Assembly: GCA_019703815.1 (NCBI GenBank)
Contig: AP023053.1
Span: 1,288,995-1,352,994 of the forward strand
DNA length: 64,000 nt
Direction: 5' to 3'
DNA from: Thaumasiovibrio occultus
GTDB lineage: Bacteria > Pseudomonadota > Gammaproteobacteria > Enterobacterales > Vibrionaceae
Shown here: one piece after another, positions 37,527-49,188 of the stretch
How positions within the stretch are numbered: the first letter of the stretch is position 1
How the letters are laid out: every line of letters starts with the position of its first letter
The notes under the pieces: model-generated
What the model was told of the DNA's origin: nothing
Seen by the model: the letters and a program-made list of their open reading frames with translations, nothing else
Databases searched by the model: none
Position numbers and translations under genes: made by a program

Positions 37527-37557
37527 AAAAGCCTGCCAGTCGCACCGGCAGGCTTTT
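37527..37557 (-). terminator. Terminator of katG
   Basis: Perfect 11-bp stem AAAAGCCTGCC / GGCAGGCTTTT with loop AGTCGCACC, 20 bases past the katG stop. The loop shares AGTCGCAC with the array hairpins. Confidence 0.88.
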
Positions 37558-37577
37558 GTGCTCCCGCAAGAATGAAG

Positions 37578-40108
<2,531 letters not shown>

Positions 40109-42568
40109 ATGAATACAACAAAAGCGCATTCAATCCGCACCCTACTCTACTGGGGCACCGGCATTATTATGTCTCTACTGGTGATTTTCTTTTTTGCGAA
40201 TTACCAACTCGATAAAGAAGAAAACGAGCTGCATCTGTTACAACTCGATATCGCAATTTCTTCTCAGCAAATGCTGATGATGCGCCGACATGAGAAAGAC
40301 TTCCTCGCCCGCCGTGACGACAAATACATCACCAAAATGGCCGATGAAGCGATAGCGATTAAAGCCCGTTTAAGCGCCATTGATGAGCGTATGGCGGCTC
40401 ACTCGCTGAGCGCCAATTTCAATAACCATGAGCTCACTTCGGCTATTGATGCCTACTTAGCGCAATTTAATCAAATAACCCAAACGGTCTACCTGATCTA
40501 TGGGGACAATGAAAACCAAGGTGGCATTGACGCCCTCAAGGAATCGACGTTGGCGTTTGAACGCGTTGCTTTTGTTGCCAATGATATCGAGTTAACCAAC
40601 CAGCTAATCGATGTGCAATCTCTGCTGATCACCTTTTTCAAAGACTTTGACACAGCCTTGATCCCTCAAATAGATAACGGCTTCGTGGCACTGCAACAGC
40701 AATTAAAAAATAACCCAAGACATACTCAACTCACGCCCCAGTACACACTCTTTGCCGATCATTACTATCTACTAAAAAATGATTTTCAAACCTTAGGCTA
40801 CAGCCACAATGAAGGTCAGTTGGGCGACTTACGCGCCACCATTCATAAAGTTGAAACTAACTTAGACGCACTCTACAACGACATTCCGAAGCTGATACAA
40901 AGCAAGCTGGCCAATTATATGTTTTATAACAATCTGCTAGCGGGCCTGCTTGCCACATCGATCCTTGCCGTGCTGTTTTTTGTTATTCGCTCCGTATCGA
41001 ATTTAGAATCTGCGCTGCTCACCTCCAGAGAAAAAGAGACCCGCGCCAACCGTGCTAAAAGCTCTTTCCTCGCCAATATGTCGCATGAAATTCGCACCCC
41101 ACTTAACGGTATCTTAGGGATGACAGAAATATTGGCGGATTCTAAATTAACCGCGATCCAAAAAGACTATCTCACCACCATCAACTCATCGTCGCAGACC
41201 TTGCTGATGTTGATTAACGATGTGCTCGATCTCTCTAAAATTGAATCCGGTCATTTAGAAGTGAATACCCACACCTGTGATATTCGCGAAATCATCTACG
41301 ACACGGCCGCGTTGATCGCCCCTGCCGCGCAGCAAAAGAACGTCGATTTGCGCATTAAAATCGATGCTGACATTCCTGACTATGTCCGTGCGGACGAACA
41401 AAAGCTGCGCCAAGTGCTGATGAACCTCGCCTCTAACGCAATAAAGTTCACCAAAACCGGCGCGGTCACTTTCACGCTCAACAAGGTGGCGCAGATTGAG
41501 CAGAGCTTTGATTTTTACTTTGCAGTGAAAGACACCGGGATCGGCATTGACAGCAGCAAGCATGACCAAGTGTTTGAAGAATTTAAGCAAGAAAGCAACA
41601 GCACCTCTGCCACTTATGGCGGCACGGGGCTTGGTTTGGCGATTTCATCCAAAATCATCAAAATGATGGGCGGCGAAATTCAAATTGCCTCTGAAAAAGG
41701 CCAAGGCTGCGAGTTTTACTTCACGATTCGTTTAGCTCAAGATCCGGAGACGAAAACACAAAAAGGCGAGCCAAAATCCGTGATCTATTGCTCTGCCACA
41801 CCCAACCCGTTACTGGTACAAAACTTGGCGACCCTGCAATATCCGGTGATAACCATCGAATCACCGAGCGCGCTTAACAGCGTGTTAGACAGCAATTCCC
41901 TGAGTAACAAAAGTACCCTGTTGATCCTTGATGTGCCTGATTTTGGCGCTCAGGTCGAGACGGTTCACCAGCAACACCCAAGTTTACCGCTGCTGCTGGC
42001 GCGTCATAACAACGCCGCAAAAGTTGATTATGGCGATGCTATTTCTGGCTACATTACCCTGCCACTGCTGGGTGGCCGTTTAGATGCACTGATCAAATCA
42101 GCCAAAGTGAACGAAACTGACACCGAGGAAAACGATGGCTGCAATAACAGCGGCGAGACAGTCGACACCGCACCGACATCAAACGGCTTAGTGTTAGTTG
42201 TTGAAGACAACATAGTGAACCAGAAAGTGGTCTCGATTAACCTTAAACAACTCGGCTACGACTTTGAGATCGCCAACAACGGCGCAGAAGCGCTAGAGAT
42301 ATTTAAGCAACACCATCAGAAAACGGGGCTGATCTTGATGGATTGCATGATGCCGATCATGGATGGCTTTGAAGCCACCACCGCCATTCGCAATTTTGAG
42401 CATCAAGAAAAGCTGGGCGAAACCCACATTATCGCCCTCACCGCCTCGATTCTGGATGACGACATTCAGCGCTGTTTCGATTCAGGCATGAACGATTACC
42501 TCCCCAAACCCTTCCGCCGCGAAGTGCTGATCGAGAAGCTAGAAAAACATGCGATTTGTGAGAGTTAG
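40109..42568 (+). CDS. Membrane-bound hybrid sensor histidine kinase
   Basis: An 819-aa inner-membrane protein. Helix 1 is about residues 11-30 (LLYWGTGIIMSLLVIFFFAN), then a helical periplasmic sensor (about 32-270) beginning with MRRHEKDFLARRD, which resembles helical bimodular (HBM) sensors, and helix 2 about 274-294. HisKA has His326 in FLANMSHEIRTPLNG, HATPase_c has NLASNAIKF, DTGIGI and GGTGLGLAI, and a C-terminal receiver has phospho-acceptor Asp745 in LILMDCMMPIMDGFE. A degenerate receiver-like segment may lie between. AAGGAAGG precedes the ATG. There is no response regulator beside it, so it signals to an unlinked phosphotransfer protein. Confidence 0.93.
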   Translation: MNTTKAHSIRTLLYWGTGIIMSLLVIFFFANYQLDKEENELHLLQLDIAISSQQMLMMRRHEKDFLARRDDKYITKMADEAIAIKARLSAIDERMAAHSLSANFNNHELTSAIDAYLAQFNQITQTVYLIYGDNENQGGIDALKESTLAFERVAFVANDIELTNQLIDVQSLLITFFKDFDTALIPQIDNGFVALQQQLKNNPRHTQLTPQYTLFADHYYLLKNDFQTLGYSHNEGQLGDLRATIHKVETNLDALYNDIPKLIQSKLANYMFYNNLLAGLLATSILAVLFFVIRSVSNLESALLTSREKETRANRAKSSFLANMSHEIRTPLNGILGMTEILADSKLTAIQKDYLTTINSSSQTLLMLINDVLDLSKIESGHLEVNTHTCDIREIIYDTAALIAPAAQQKNVDLRIKIDADIPDYVRADEQKLRQVLMNLASNAIKFTKTGAVTFTLNKVAQIEQSFDFYFAVKDTGIGIDSSKHDQVFEEFKQESNSTSATYGGTGLGLAISSKIIKMMGGEIQIASEKGQGCEFYFTIRLAQDPETKTQKGEPKSVIYCSATPNPLLVQNLATLQYPVITIESPSALNSVLDSNSLSNKSTLLILDVPDFGAQVETVHQQHPSLPLLLARHNNAAKVDYGDAISGYITLPLLGGRLDALIKSAKVNETDTEENDGCNNSGETVDTAPTSNGLVLVVEDNIVNQKVVSINLKQLGYDFEIANNGAEALEIFKQHHQKTGLILMDCMMPIMDGFEATTAIRNFEHQEKLGETHIIALTASILDDDIQRCFDSGMNDYLPKPFRREVLIEKLEKHAICES

Positions 42569-42595
42569 TGGTAACAAGTACAGAGACAGCAAAAA

Positions 42596-42617
42596 GGCTT
42601 TAACCGTGGTTAAAGCC
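42596..42617 (+). terminator. Hairpin after the hybrid kinase gene
   Basis: Perfect inverted repeat GGCTTTAACC / GGTTAAAGCC, 27 bases past the stop. The T run is on the minus strand only, so termination on the plus strand is uncertain. Confidence 0.5.
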
Positions 42618-42739
42618 AATAGCGGTAGGTTAATAAATGAGTTACGAAGTGCTGCAACGTATCGATTAAAGATAGAACATGATAGTGCTCCATATATAGG
42701 ATAATATATCTGCATCAATGACTTATGCAGGAACCTCTT

Positions 42740-43499
42740 ATGGCAAAACAGTTTATGTTGATGGAACCAAAAAACGAGAATTTTAATGAGTTAATTGGTG
42801 GCTCAAGTAAATACTTAGTTCCTAGATTTCAACGTGATTACGCTTGGGATATTGAACAATGGGAAGATCTTTGGAATGACATAAATGCCCTCGATGAAGA
42901 AGGTTTCCATTACATGGGCTACATTGTTTTACAACAAACTGAGCAGTATCAGTTTGAAGTGATTGATGGCCAACAGAGGTTAGTGACTCTTTCACTAATT
43001 GTCCTTGCAGCAATGAAAGCTCTTTCGGATATGATTGAAAGAGGCGAAGATGAAGCCGATAACAAGGAAAGACTTGATGAGCTTACCAAGAAGTTTGTTG
43101 GTAACAAAAATTTAGTCTCATTAAAAGTTGTCAGTAAGCTAGAACTAAATCGAAATAACAACAGATACTTCCAGCAGATATGCTCGACACTTGCCGCACC
43201 GAATCACAGAGGGATAACATCTACTAACAAGCTCCTTAGAAAGTGCTTCGACTTCTTTCGCACAAAAGAATTTGGCGCTACTGGTGCTGAGATTGCCCAG
43301 TTCATCATGAAGTTTTCCTCGGCAATGATCTTTACAAAAATTATTGTGCAAGATGATTTAAATGCGTACAAAGTTTTTGAAACGCTTAACGCGCGAGGTG
43401 TTCAACTCTCAACCCCGGATCTATTAAAAAACTATTTGTTTTCAATAGTTACTAAGAACGATGACATTGAAGATGAAGAGTTGGACGACTTGGATGAAA
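42740..43499 (+). pseudogene. DUF262/DUF1524 (GmrSD-like) gene, 5' part, split by an IS3-family element
   Basis: Codes for the N-terminal DUF262 domain: VPRFQRDYAWDIEQWEDLW (residues 28-46) and the ParB-like catalytic motif DGQQR (76-80), then NARGVQLSTPDLLKNYL. ATG at 42740 has AGGA 7 bases upstream. DUF262-DUF1524 proteins include the type IV restriction enzyme GmrSD and other DNA-modification-dependent defence nucleases. The element at 43500-44728 cuts the gene after codon 253. Joining 43499 to 44732 gives an intact 560-codon frame, so this is a recent loss. As it stands the product would be a DUF262 fragment with an IS-encoded tail (MNSHRLSRHF). Confidence 0.9.
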
Positions 43500-43514
43500 T
43501 GAATAGCCACCGAC

Positions 43515-44342
43515 TCAGTAGACACTTTTGAGCCTTTCTTCGTACTGCTTTTCATACTCTACAGGCGACACCTGATCGTTGGAACCGTGCCGACGTTTTA
43601 CGTTGTAGAACATCTCAATATATTCAAAGATATCCATCCGTGCCTCTTCTCGCGTTGAGTAGATTTTTCGCTTGATACGTTCTCGCTTCAATAACTGGAA
43701 AAAGCTTTCAGCAACCGCATTGTCATGACAGTTGCCTCTGCGGCTCATACTCGACTCCAAGCCATGCTGAGTCAGGAATTTATCCCAATCATGACTGGTG
43801 TACTGACTGCCCTGATCAGAATGTACAAGTACTTTCTCTTTCGGCGAACGGCGCCAAATCGCCATCAGCAATGCATCCAATACCAACTCTTTGGTTATCC
43901 GATTCTTCATCGACCACCCAATCACACGTCTTGAGAATAAATCGATGACCACAGCCAGATATAACCAGCCTTCGTGTGTTTTGATGTAAGTAATGTCTGT
44001 TACCCACGATTGATTCGGTGCAGTTGGATTAAATTCCCTCGCCAGCTTATTAGCGACAACGACATTTTCAGTACCTCCACGAGGACGAGGTTTCCGATAT
44101 CCCCGTTGAGACTGTAAACCCTCACGTTTCATCAAGCGATGAACGAGATTAATTCCACAGGCCTCACCCTCATCTCTCAGATCGCTATAAATTTTCCGGT
44201 AGCCATAGACTCCGCCCGATTCTAGCCAAAACTGCTTAATGCGTCCGAGGAGATATTTCCGCCGCCGCTCCTGTTGGCAGTCAGGGTTTTGAACCCAGGC
44301 ATAGTAACCACTAGGATGGATGTCGAGGACATGACACATCAA
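43515..44342 (-). CDS. IS3-family transposase OrfB (DDE domain)
   Basis: 275 codons from the first ATG; the functional product is probably an OrfAB fusion made by -1 frameshifting at seven As on the coding strand (44420-44426), with the reading frame continuing KSRGVLRKPVRLRYAFIRAH into OrfB. Catalytic residues: Asp in SWVTDITYI, Asp in LVHSDQGSQYTS and Glu in HDNAVAESFFQLLK. Intact, so the element may still move. Confidence 0.93.
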   Translation of the reverse strand: MMCHVLDIHPSGYYAWVQNPDCQQERRRKYLLGRIKQFWLESGGVYGYRKIYSDLRDEGEACGINLVHRLMKREGLQSQRGYRKPRPRGGTENVVVANKLAREFNPTAPNQSWVTDITYIKTHEGWLYLAVVIDLFSRRVIGWSMKNRITKELVLDALLMAIWRRSPKEKVLVHSDQGSQYTSHDWDKFLTQHGLESSMSRRGNCHDNAVAESFFQLLKRERIKRKIYSTREEARMDIFEYIEMFYNVKRRHGSNDQVSPVEYEKQYEERLKSVY

Positions 44343-44386
44343 TCTGATAGGCCAAGTCGCTTGATGAGCACGGATAAAGGCGTACC

Positions 44387-44665
44387 TCAGTCGGACTGGC
44401 TTGCGAAGTACACCGCGGCTTTTTTTAATATGTCGCGCTCTTCTGTAACACGTTTTAGCTCTTTCTTGAGACGACGAATTTCTTCGCTTTCGTCAGATTT
44501 GGCTTGATGATGAGATGCATCAGGGCCATAGCGTTTTATCCACGCATAAAGGCTGTGCGTTGTTGTCCCTAAACGATGGGCAACATCCACGACGCTGTGG
44601 CCTTTTTCGGTGACCTGCTTTATTGCTTCAATTTTGAATTCTTCTGGAAATCTCTTACCACTCAT
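44387..44665 (-). CDS. IS3-family transposase OrfA (helix-turn-helix)
   Basis: 92 aa, MSGKRFPEEFKIEAIKQV with a helix-turn-helix (HSVVDVAHRLGTTTHSLYAW) and a leucine-zipper-like coil (EIRRLKKELKRVTEERDIL). A frame open to 44713 would add 16 residues without family support. It ends just past the slippery A7. Confidence 0.9.
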   Translation of the reverse strand: MSGKRFPEEFKIEAIKQVTEKGHSVVDVAHRLGTTTHSLYAWIKRYGPDASHHQAKSDESEEIRRLKKELKRVTEERDILKKAAVYFASQSD

Positions 44666-44731
44666 AAACACCTCTCTGTTAGTAATAATGTCTAACTCAG
44701 GGGTGTCTATCAAGTCGGTGGCTATTCAAAA

Positions 44732-45654
44732 ATTGGTCTGAGCTAATTGCTCAGCTAGGAGAAAGTAATGTGTCAGACTTTGTCCGATACCATTACAACG
44801 CACATAGAAAAATGGTCACCAAAAAAGAACTTTTTTCTTCTATGCGCAAGGTAGTTACTACTCCCCAAGAGGCTTACGCTTATCTCAAAGAACTAATCGA
44901 GTTTGCTCCGATTTATGCGTCACTTATAAATCCCAGTGATTCATGGTGGGGCGAGCAATCCCAAGAATATAGAGATTCACTTAAGTTCTTAGTTGGTATA
45001 AGACTGTTCAATATTAAACAACCATTAGCGGTTCTACTTCCCGCATTTAAGCACTTCACACCGGAAGAGTTCGTCAAAACAGTTAAATATTTATACGTTC
45101 TGTCCATTCGATATAACGTCATTTGCCATTTATCGCCAAGTGAACAAGAATCACTCTACAACCAGATAGCAATAAAGATATCCGGAAAGGAGTATAAAAG
45201 AGCAAGCCATGTAAAGAACAGCGAAGAATTCAAGAGGCTTTACCCAAATGATGATACGTTCTTTAATGCTTTTGAGTTTCATCGAATGCCGAGCAGGCAA
45301 ACAGCGAAAAAAATCAGATTCCTACTTGCTGAGATTGAAAACTATCTTGGATTCCATTGTGACTTCAATAAGACAACATTGGAACACATCTGTCCTTATA
45401 ATCCTGAAAAACAATGGGTTGATAGCTTCGGTGAAGGCATTAATGACGTCAAAGATCGCCTGGGCAACATGCTTCTACTTGACAAAGACGAGTTGAAGCG
45501 TGCAACTTTTGAGCAAAAGAAACATGCGTATAGCAAAGCCCAATACCATCTCGCTCAAAAAGTCACTGAATATGAAAAGTGGACTTTAGACACCGTGAAC
45601 GAGCAGCAAAAGTGGATGGCTGAGCAAGCAGTTCAAACATGGCGCGTTGACTAA
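44732..45654 (+). pseudogene. DUF262/DUF1524 (GmrSD-like) gene, 3' part
   Basis: Continues the frame of 42740-43499 with NWSELIAQLGESN and then VSDFVRYHYNAHRKM. The C-terminal DUF1524 domain has the HNH-like motif LEHICPYNPEKQW and KDRLGNMLLLDKDEL. A GTG at 44770 could start a shorter product, but it lacks the catalytic DUF262 half. Followed by a hairpin and then convergent mgtE. Confidence 0.9.
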
Positions 45655-45682
45655 CGCATTTCAATACCGCATGCAAAACAAC

Positions 45683-45704
45683 AAGGCCACCCTCCGGTGG
45701 CCTT
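45683..45704. terminator. Hairpin between the DUF1524 part and mgtE
   Basis: AAGGCCACC / GGTGGCCTT with loop CTCC. On the minus strand it is followed by a T-rich stretch (TGTTGTTTTGC), so it best serves mgtE. Confidence 0.75.
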
Positions 45705-45741
45705 AACATTAAATCATTCCTTAACAAACCAACTTGCTGCG

Positions 45742-47139
45742 TTATAGCAACACACCCTGAGCGATAAAAAGGACAAAGAAAAAGGCAATCGCATCGGTAA
45801 GGGTGGTAAGTACGGGGCTGGCGAGCATGGCGGGATCCATACCGGCGCGTTTGATCACTAACGGCAAGCAGCCGCCCAACATCACCGCCAGCACGCTGGA
45901 AACAGCGTAAGCAACACCCACCACCAGCGGCAATAACATGGGCTCATTACTGCGCAGCATCGACAGCAGTCCTAAAATCACACCAACAAACACCCCAACA
46001 CAGATGCCGATGGGTAACTCTTTCCAGATCACATAGCCAATACTGCGCGGGGTGAGTCTATCGACCGATAATTCGCGGATCGACACCGCCACCGCTTGAT
46101 TCCCCGCCGCGCCAGACAAGTTTGCCACTAAAGGTAAAAACGCCGCCAAGATGACCAGCTCATCAAGCACCGGCTCGTACAGCGCGATCACCGATACCGC
46201 CGCATAGCTCAGCGCCACGGAAGGCAAAATAAATGCCAAGCGGCGAAATATGCGAGGCCACAACGCCATGCTACGTAGCTCTTCACCGCCTAAGATCCCG
46301 CCTTGCTCCATCAGCTCGCGCTCGGCTTGCTCAAACAGGGCCTCCTGTAAGTCTTGATAGTCGATAATCCCAATCTGCCTACCTTCGGTATCGAGCACAG
46401 GTAACACAGAATAACGTACATGGTCGAACTCACTTTTCAGCGCGCTTAACGCCATACTGGCAACAACACTCGGCACGTTAGGATCAACCAACGAGGCTAA
46501 ACTGCGCTGACCATCAGCCAGTAAAAGATGGCGCAATGGCACGGCGCCCGCAAAGCGATGGCGCTGATCATACAGATACACGTAACGCTGCTCGACATGC
46601 TCGATGTGCGCGGTGAACGTTCGCAATAGCTCTACGACATCGGCCACTTTCGCCTTTTGTTCAAAGCGCAGCATTTCGGTTTTCATAATGTCACCCGCCG
46701 AGTTCGGTGAAAACGTCTGCCGCAGTGCGGCGGCCATTTCACGCGGAAGATGCGCCAGCACGCCTTCACGTTGTTCGAGCGGCAATAAGCTCACCACATC
46801 GTGGCGATCATCCGATTCCATCTCGCACAGCAGCGCGGCAGCAAGGGCGGGAGTTAACTCAGCGAGCAGTGCGGCAATGTGGAAATCGGGCAGGTGATCT
46901 AACAGATCCGCCGCCCACACGCTGTCGATATTGGCACTTAAGCGCCAAAAACGCGCCGCGTTCTCCAGCGATAAGCCGCGCAATAGTTGGCTGATATGGC
47001 TGGGCGGTTCGGCGTCGATCAAGGCTTTTATCTGGCGCTCGGTGTCGGCAGGTGGGGAAGTAGAGCTTTGGTCATTCAATAACGCATCAAGTTTTGCATT
47101 GAGAATGTCCATTGTCTCCAGTGGGTAACTTTCAATCAT
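45742..47139 (-). CDS. mgtE: MgtE-family magnesium transporter
   Basis: A 465-aa inner-membrane Mg2+ channel. Cytoplasmic N domain about residues 35-145 (LSANIDSVWAADLLDHLPDF), tandem CBS domains about 150-280 (AVPLRHLLLADG, VLDTEGRQIGIIDYQDL), then five membrane helices with the family block AGNQAVAVSIREL and MDPAMLASPVLTTLTDAIAFF that holds the pore Asp. GAGAGAAG lies before the ATG. It has a 250-bp leader region upstream; I looked for an M-box riboswitch and could not identify one. Single-gene unit. Confidence 0.95.
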   Translation of the reverse strand: MIESYPLETMDILNAKLDALLNDQSSTSPPADTERQIKALIDAEPPSHISQLLRGLSLENAARFWRLSANIDSVWAADLLDHLPDFHIAALLAELTPALAAALLCEMESDDRHDVVSLLPLEQREGVLAHLPREMAAALRQTFSPNSAGDIMKTEMLRFEQKAKVADVVELLRTFTAHIEHVEQRYVYLYDQRHRFAGAVPLRHLLLADGQRSLASLVDPNVPSVVASMALSALKSEFDHVRYSVLPVLDTEGRQIGIIDYQDLQEALFEQAERELMEQGGILGGEELRSMALWPRIFRRLAFILPSVALSYAAVSVIALYEPVLDELVILAAFLPLVANLSGAAGNQAVAVSIRELSVDRLTPRSIGYVIWKELPIGICVGVFVGVILGLLSMLRSNEPMLLPLVVGVAYAVSSVLAVMLGGCLPLVIKRAGMDPAMLASPVLTTLTDAIAFFFVLFIAQGVLL

Positions 47140-47332
47140 GGTCTTCTCTCTGGTTGTCGATTCTCGCGCGTCACCTTTACTAAACCTGTCCTGTACCTAA
47201 GCTGAGCCTGACAGTGAGTCAGCACGAAAACCGCCTCGCGCAGATTTTTTCAGTTACTTAGCAATCCCAGCTCAACGCATCTGCACCTTTTACATACAGC
47301 ATGCTGGTCAATGATTCTGATCGTCTGGCATA

Positions 47333-47362
47333 CAAAAAAGGGCTGAATTTGCATTCAACCCT
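47333..47362 (-). terminator. Terminator of the transglutaminase-like gene
   Basis: AGGGcTGAAT / ATTCAaCCCT stem with loop TTGC and six Ts on the minus strand, 32 bases past the stop. Confidence 0.75.
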
Positions 47363-47393
47363 CACGTTTGCACTCAGCAGCCAAAAAAGCCCG

Positions 47394-48143
47394 CTAAGGC
47401 GTTACACTTTCTTGAGCTTCTTCCGCGTTTTCCAACAAACCGTGGCTGCGGATGCGTTTTACGTTGAAGTTAATCAAGTGGCGCAGCAGATATTGAAACA
47501 GTACTTTTTTGATCCCTTTTAGGTTAGTGCCTTTGTCGGCATAGAAATCATCTGGCTGGGCATACACCCCGAAATCGTCGGCGATCCCTTCACTTTGAAT
47601 AAAGGTATCTTCCCCTTGCCAATCGATATTAGGCGAGCTTAAACACGGCGTTGCAATGCCGTAGCCTGAAAACTCTGCGCATTGATCGGCAAAGCGCTGC
47701 TGCACTTTTTCAAGGTACGCACTATCGATAATGTAGCCTTCAAGGTTGATCCAACGCCCGTCTAAGTAAACTTCCACCCAGCTATGGATGATCCGCTCTG
47801 GCGCAAGCGCAAACAGATAGTTAGGAATAGCGCCCCGTTGCAGTTCGTTGTAAATGGTAAAGCCATGAACTCGCGTCGCGATGCCCACCCCACGCAACAA
47901 GGCCATCAACAACGTGCCTTTGGTATTGCATTGACCATAGCCATCGCGCAGCACTTCGCTCGCGGTAAGGTGATCGTCTTTGTTGTAGCCGAACGGGATG
48001 TTGTCGCGCACGTAGTGATAGATAGCACCAACCGCCTCGTACTGAGGAATATGACGCCAGCGTTTGGCTTCGATTAACGATTTGATCCACGGGTGCTCGA
48101 AATCAAGCATACGAGTAGTTTGAAGATACTGATTTTCCGCCAT
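47394..48143 (-). CDS. Transglutaminase-like superfamily protein
   Basis: A 249-aa cytoplasmic protein with a transglutaminase/papain-like core: nucleophile Cys72 in DGYGQCNTKGTLLMALLR and His120 in RIIHSWVEVYLDGRW. The third position has Glu in LEGYIID where Asp is usual. RDNIPFGYNKDD precedes the Cys as in archaeal and bacterial transglutaminase-like proteins. The ATG at 48143 has AGGAGA 6 bases upstream; the frame open to 48188 lacks this. An AraC-type regulator lies 95 bp upstream on the same strand and may be cotranscribed. Peptidase or amidase activity is likely; the substrate is unknown. Confidence 0.85.
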   Translation of the reverse strand: MAENQYLQTTRMLDFEHPWIKSLIEAKRWRHIPQYEAVGAIYHYVRDNIPFGYNKDDHLTASEVLRDGYGQCNTKGTLLMALLRGVGIATRVHGFTIYNELQRGAIPNYLFALAPERIIHSWVEVYLDGRWINLEGYIIDSAYLEKVQQRFADQCAEFSGYGIATPCLSSPNIDWQGEDTFIQSEGIADDFGVYAQPDDFYADKGTNLKGIKKVLFQYLLRHLINFNVKRIRSHGLLENAEEAQESVTP

Positions 48144-48238
48144 AAGGATTCTCCTCTTTTCAACGTCAGGAAAAGAGTAACCAATCACTTGGCTGAGAAA
48201 TTGAATAAACTGGCTAACTTACTTTTGGGCAAGCAAAA

Positions 48239-49075
48239 CTAGCCGAGCTGGAAAATCGCCTTCGCTTGGCGAAAGGTAATGCCGAAAGTGGCGCGAAAGG
48301 TACGGCTTAAATGGGCGCTATCGGAAAACCCCGCCATGTGGGCCGCTTCGGTGGCATTGGCACCGGACAATATCGCATTCACCGCGCAGATCATCCGCCG
48401 CCAGAGCAGATAAGGCCGCCATGCGATCCCCATTTCTTGGCGAAAAAGGTGCAGAAACCGGCTTTCTGACAGTGCTAGTTTAGCGGCCACTTCTTCCGCG
48501 CGCCAATGGGTTGGCTTTAAGCATTGCCCTTGTAAACAGCGATCCAGCTCTGCCACCAAGGCGTGGATCCGACTATCGGCGATCTGACGATCACTGTGAT
48601 TGTCTTGCTGCAGTGTCGATAAGCCCAGCAACCCGCTCAAATGCTCCGCCAGCCCCAAACGCTCAAACATCGGCGTTAATACCGATAAAAGATCATCGTT
48701 CGTTGGCAAAATATCTAACGCCGGCAGCGCCAGTGCTATCGTTTCACGCTCGGCCAATTGCGCTGCCAGTGCTTGTCCTAAGCGACTGGTCGGCTCAACT
48801 AGTAGGAGCCAGCCTGCTTCAAGTGACAGTTGATGCTCGACATCTGCTGCAATAATCACAGGGGAAGCGATGGGAGTGTGGTTGAGTTGGCACGCGGTAT
48901 CAACCTGAGGCCACGCCAGTTGAATGGCATGATGGCGATGCGGATCGGCATCAATGGAAGCGCCGTAGATCACGACCAGTCCGGTACGCAGCCAGACTTG
49001 AGGCTTGCTTGTTTTTTGGTTTACTGCTTGGCGTGGTGCTTGCTGTGCTGATTGGCGCTGTACTCGCGTTGTCAT
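48239..49075 (-). CDS. AraC-family transcriptional regulator
   Basis: A 278-aa regulator with a cupin-like N-terminal half (GASIDADPHRHHAIQLAW) and a C-terminal AraC DNA-binding domain (about residues 175-275: AEEVAAKLALSESRFLHLFR and TEAAHMAGFSDSAHLSRTFR). GGGGAG lies before the ATG. It is upstream of the transglutaminase-like gene in the same direction. The effector is unknown. Confidence 0.9.
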   Translation of the reverse strand: MTTRVQRQSAQQAPRQAVNQKTSKPQVWLRTGLVVIYGASIDADPHRHHAIQLAWPQVDTACQLNHTPIASPVIIAADVEHQLSLEAGWLLLVEPTSRLGQALAAQLAERETIALALPALDILPTNDDLLSVLTPMFERLGLAEHLSGLLGLSTLQQDNHSDRQIADSRIHALVAELDRCLQGQCLKPTHWRAEEVAAKLALSESRFLHLFRQEMGIAWRPYLLWRRMICAVNAILSGANATEAAHMAGFSDSAHLSRTFRATFGITFRQAKAIFQLG

Positions 49076-49188
49076 CTCACTCCCCTTCCCTGTGCGCCTT
49101 CAGTGTACTAAAAACAAACCACTAAGTAAGCGCAAGCCATGAAAGGGGCAAATTTTTGAGAGCCAATTCGACCCACAGGTTAACCAGC

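Larger units (their letters stand above)
43500..44728 (-). mobile_element. IS3-family insertion sequence with 3-bp target duplication
   Basis: 1229 bp. Both ends begin TGAATAGCCACCGACT reading inward, then share TAGACAC. AAA on each side (43497-43499 and 44729-44731) is the target duplication, the size typical for IS3-family elements. It carries orfA and orfB on the minus strand, joined by a slippery A7. I cannot give the ISfinder name. Confidence 0.93.

Noticed and set aside
47140-47393. M-box riboswitch in the mgtE leader
   Set aside because: I could not find the conserved M-box core; only short hairpins are visible.
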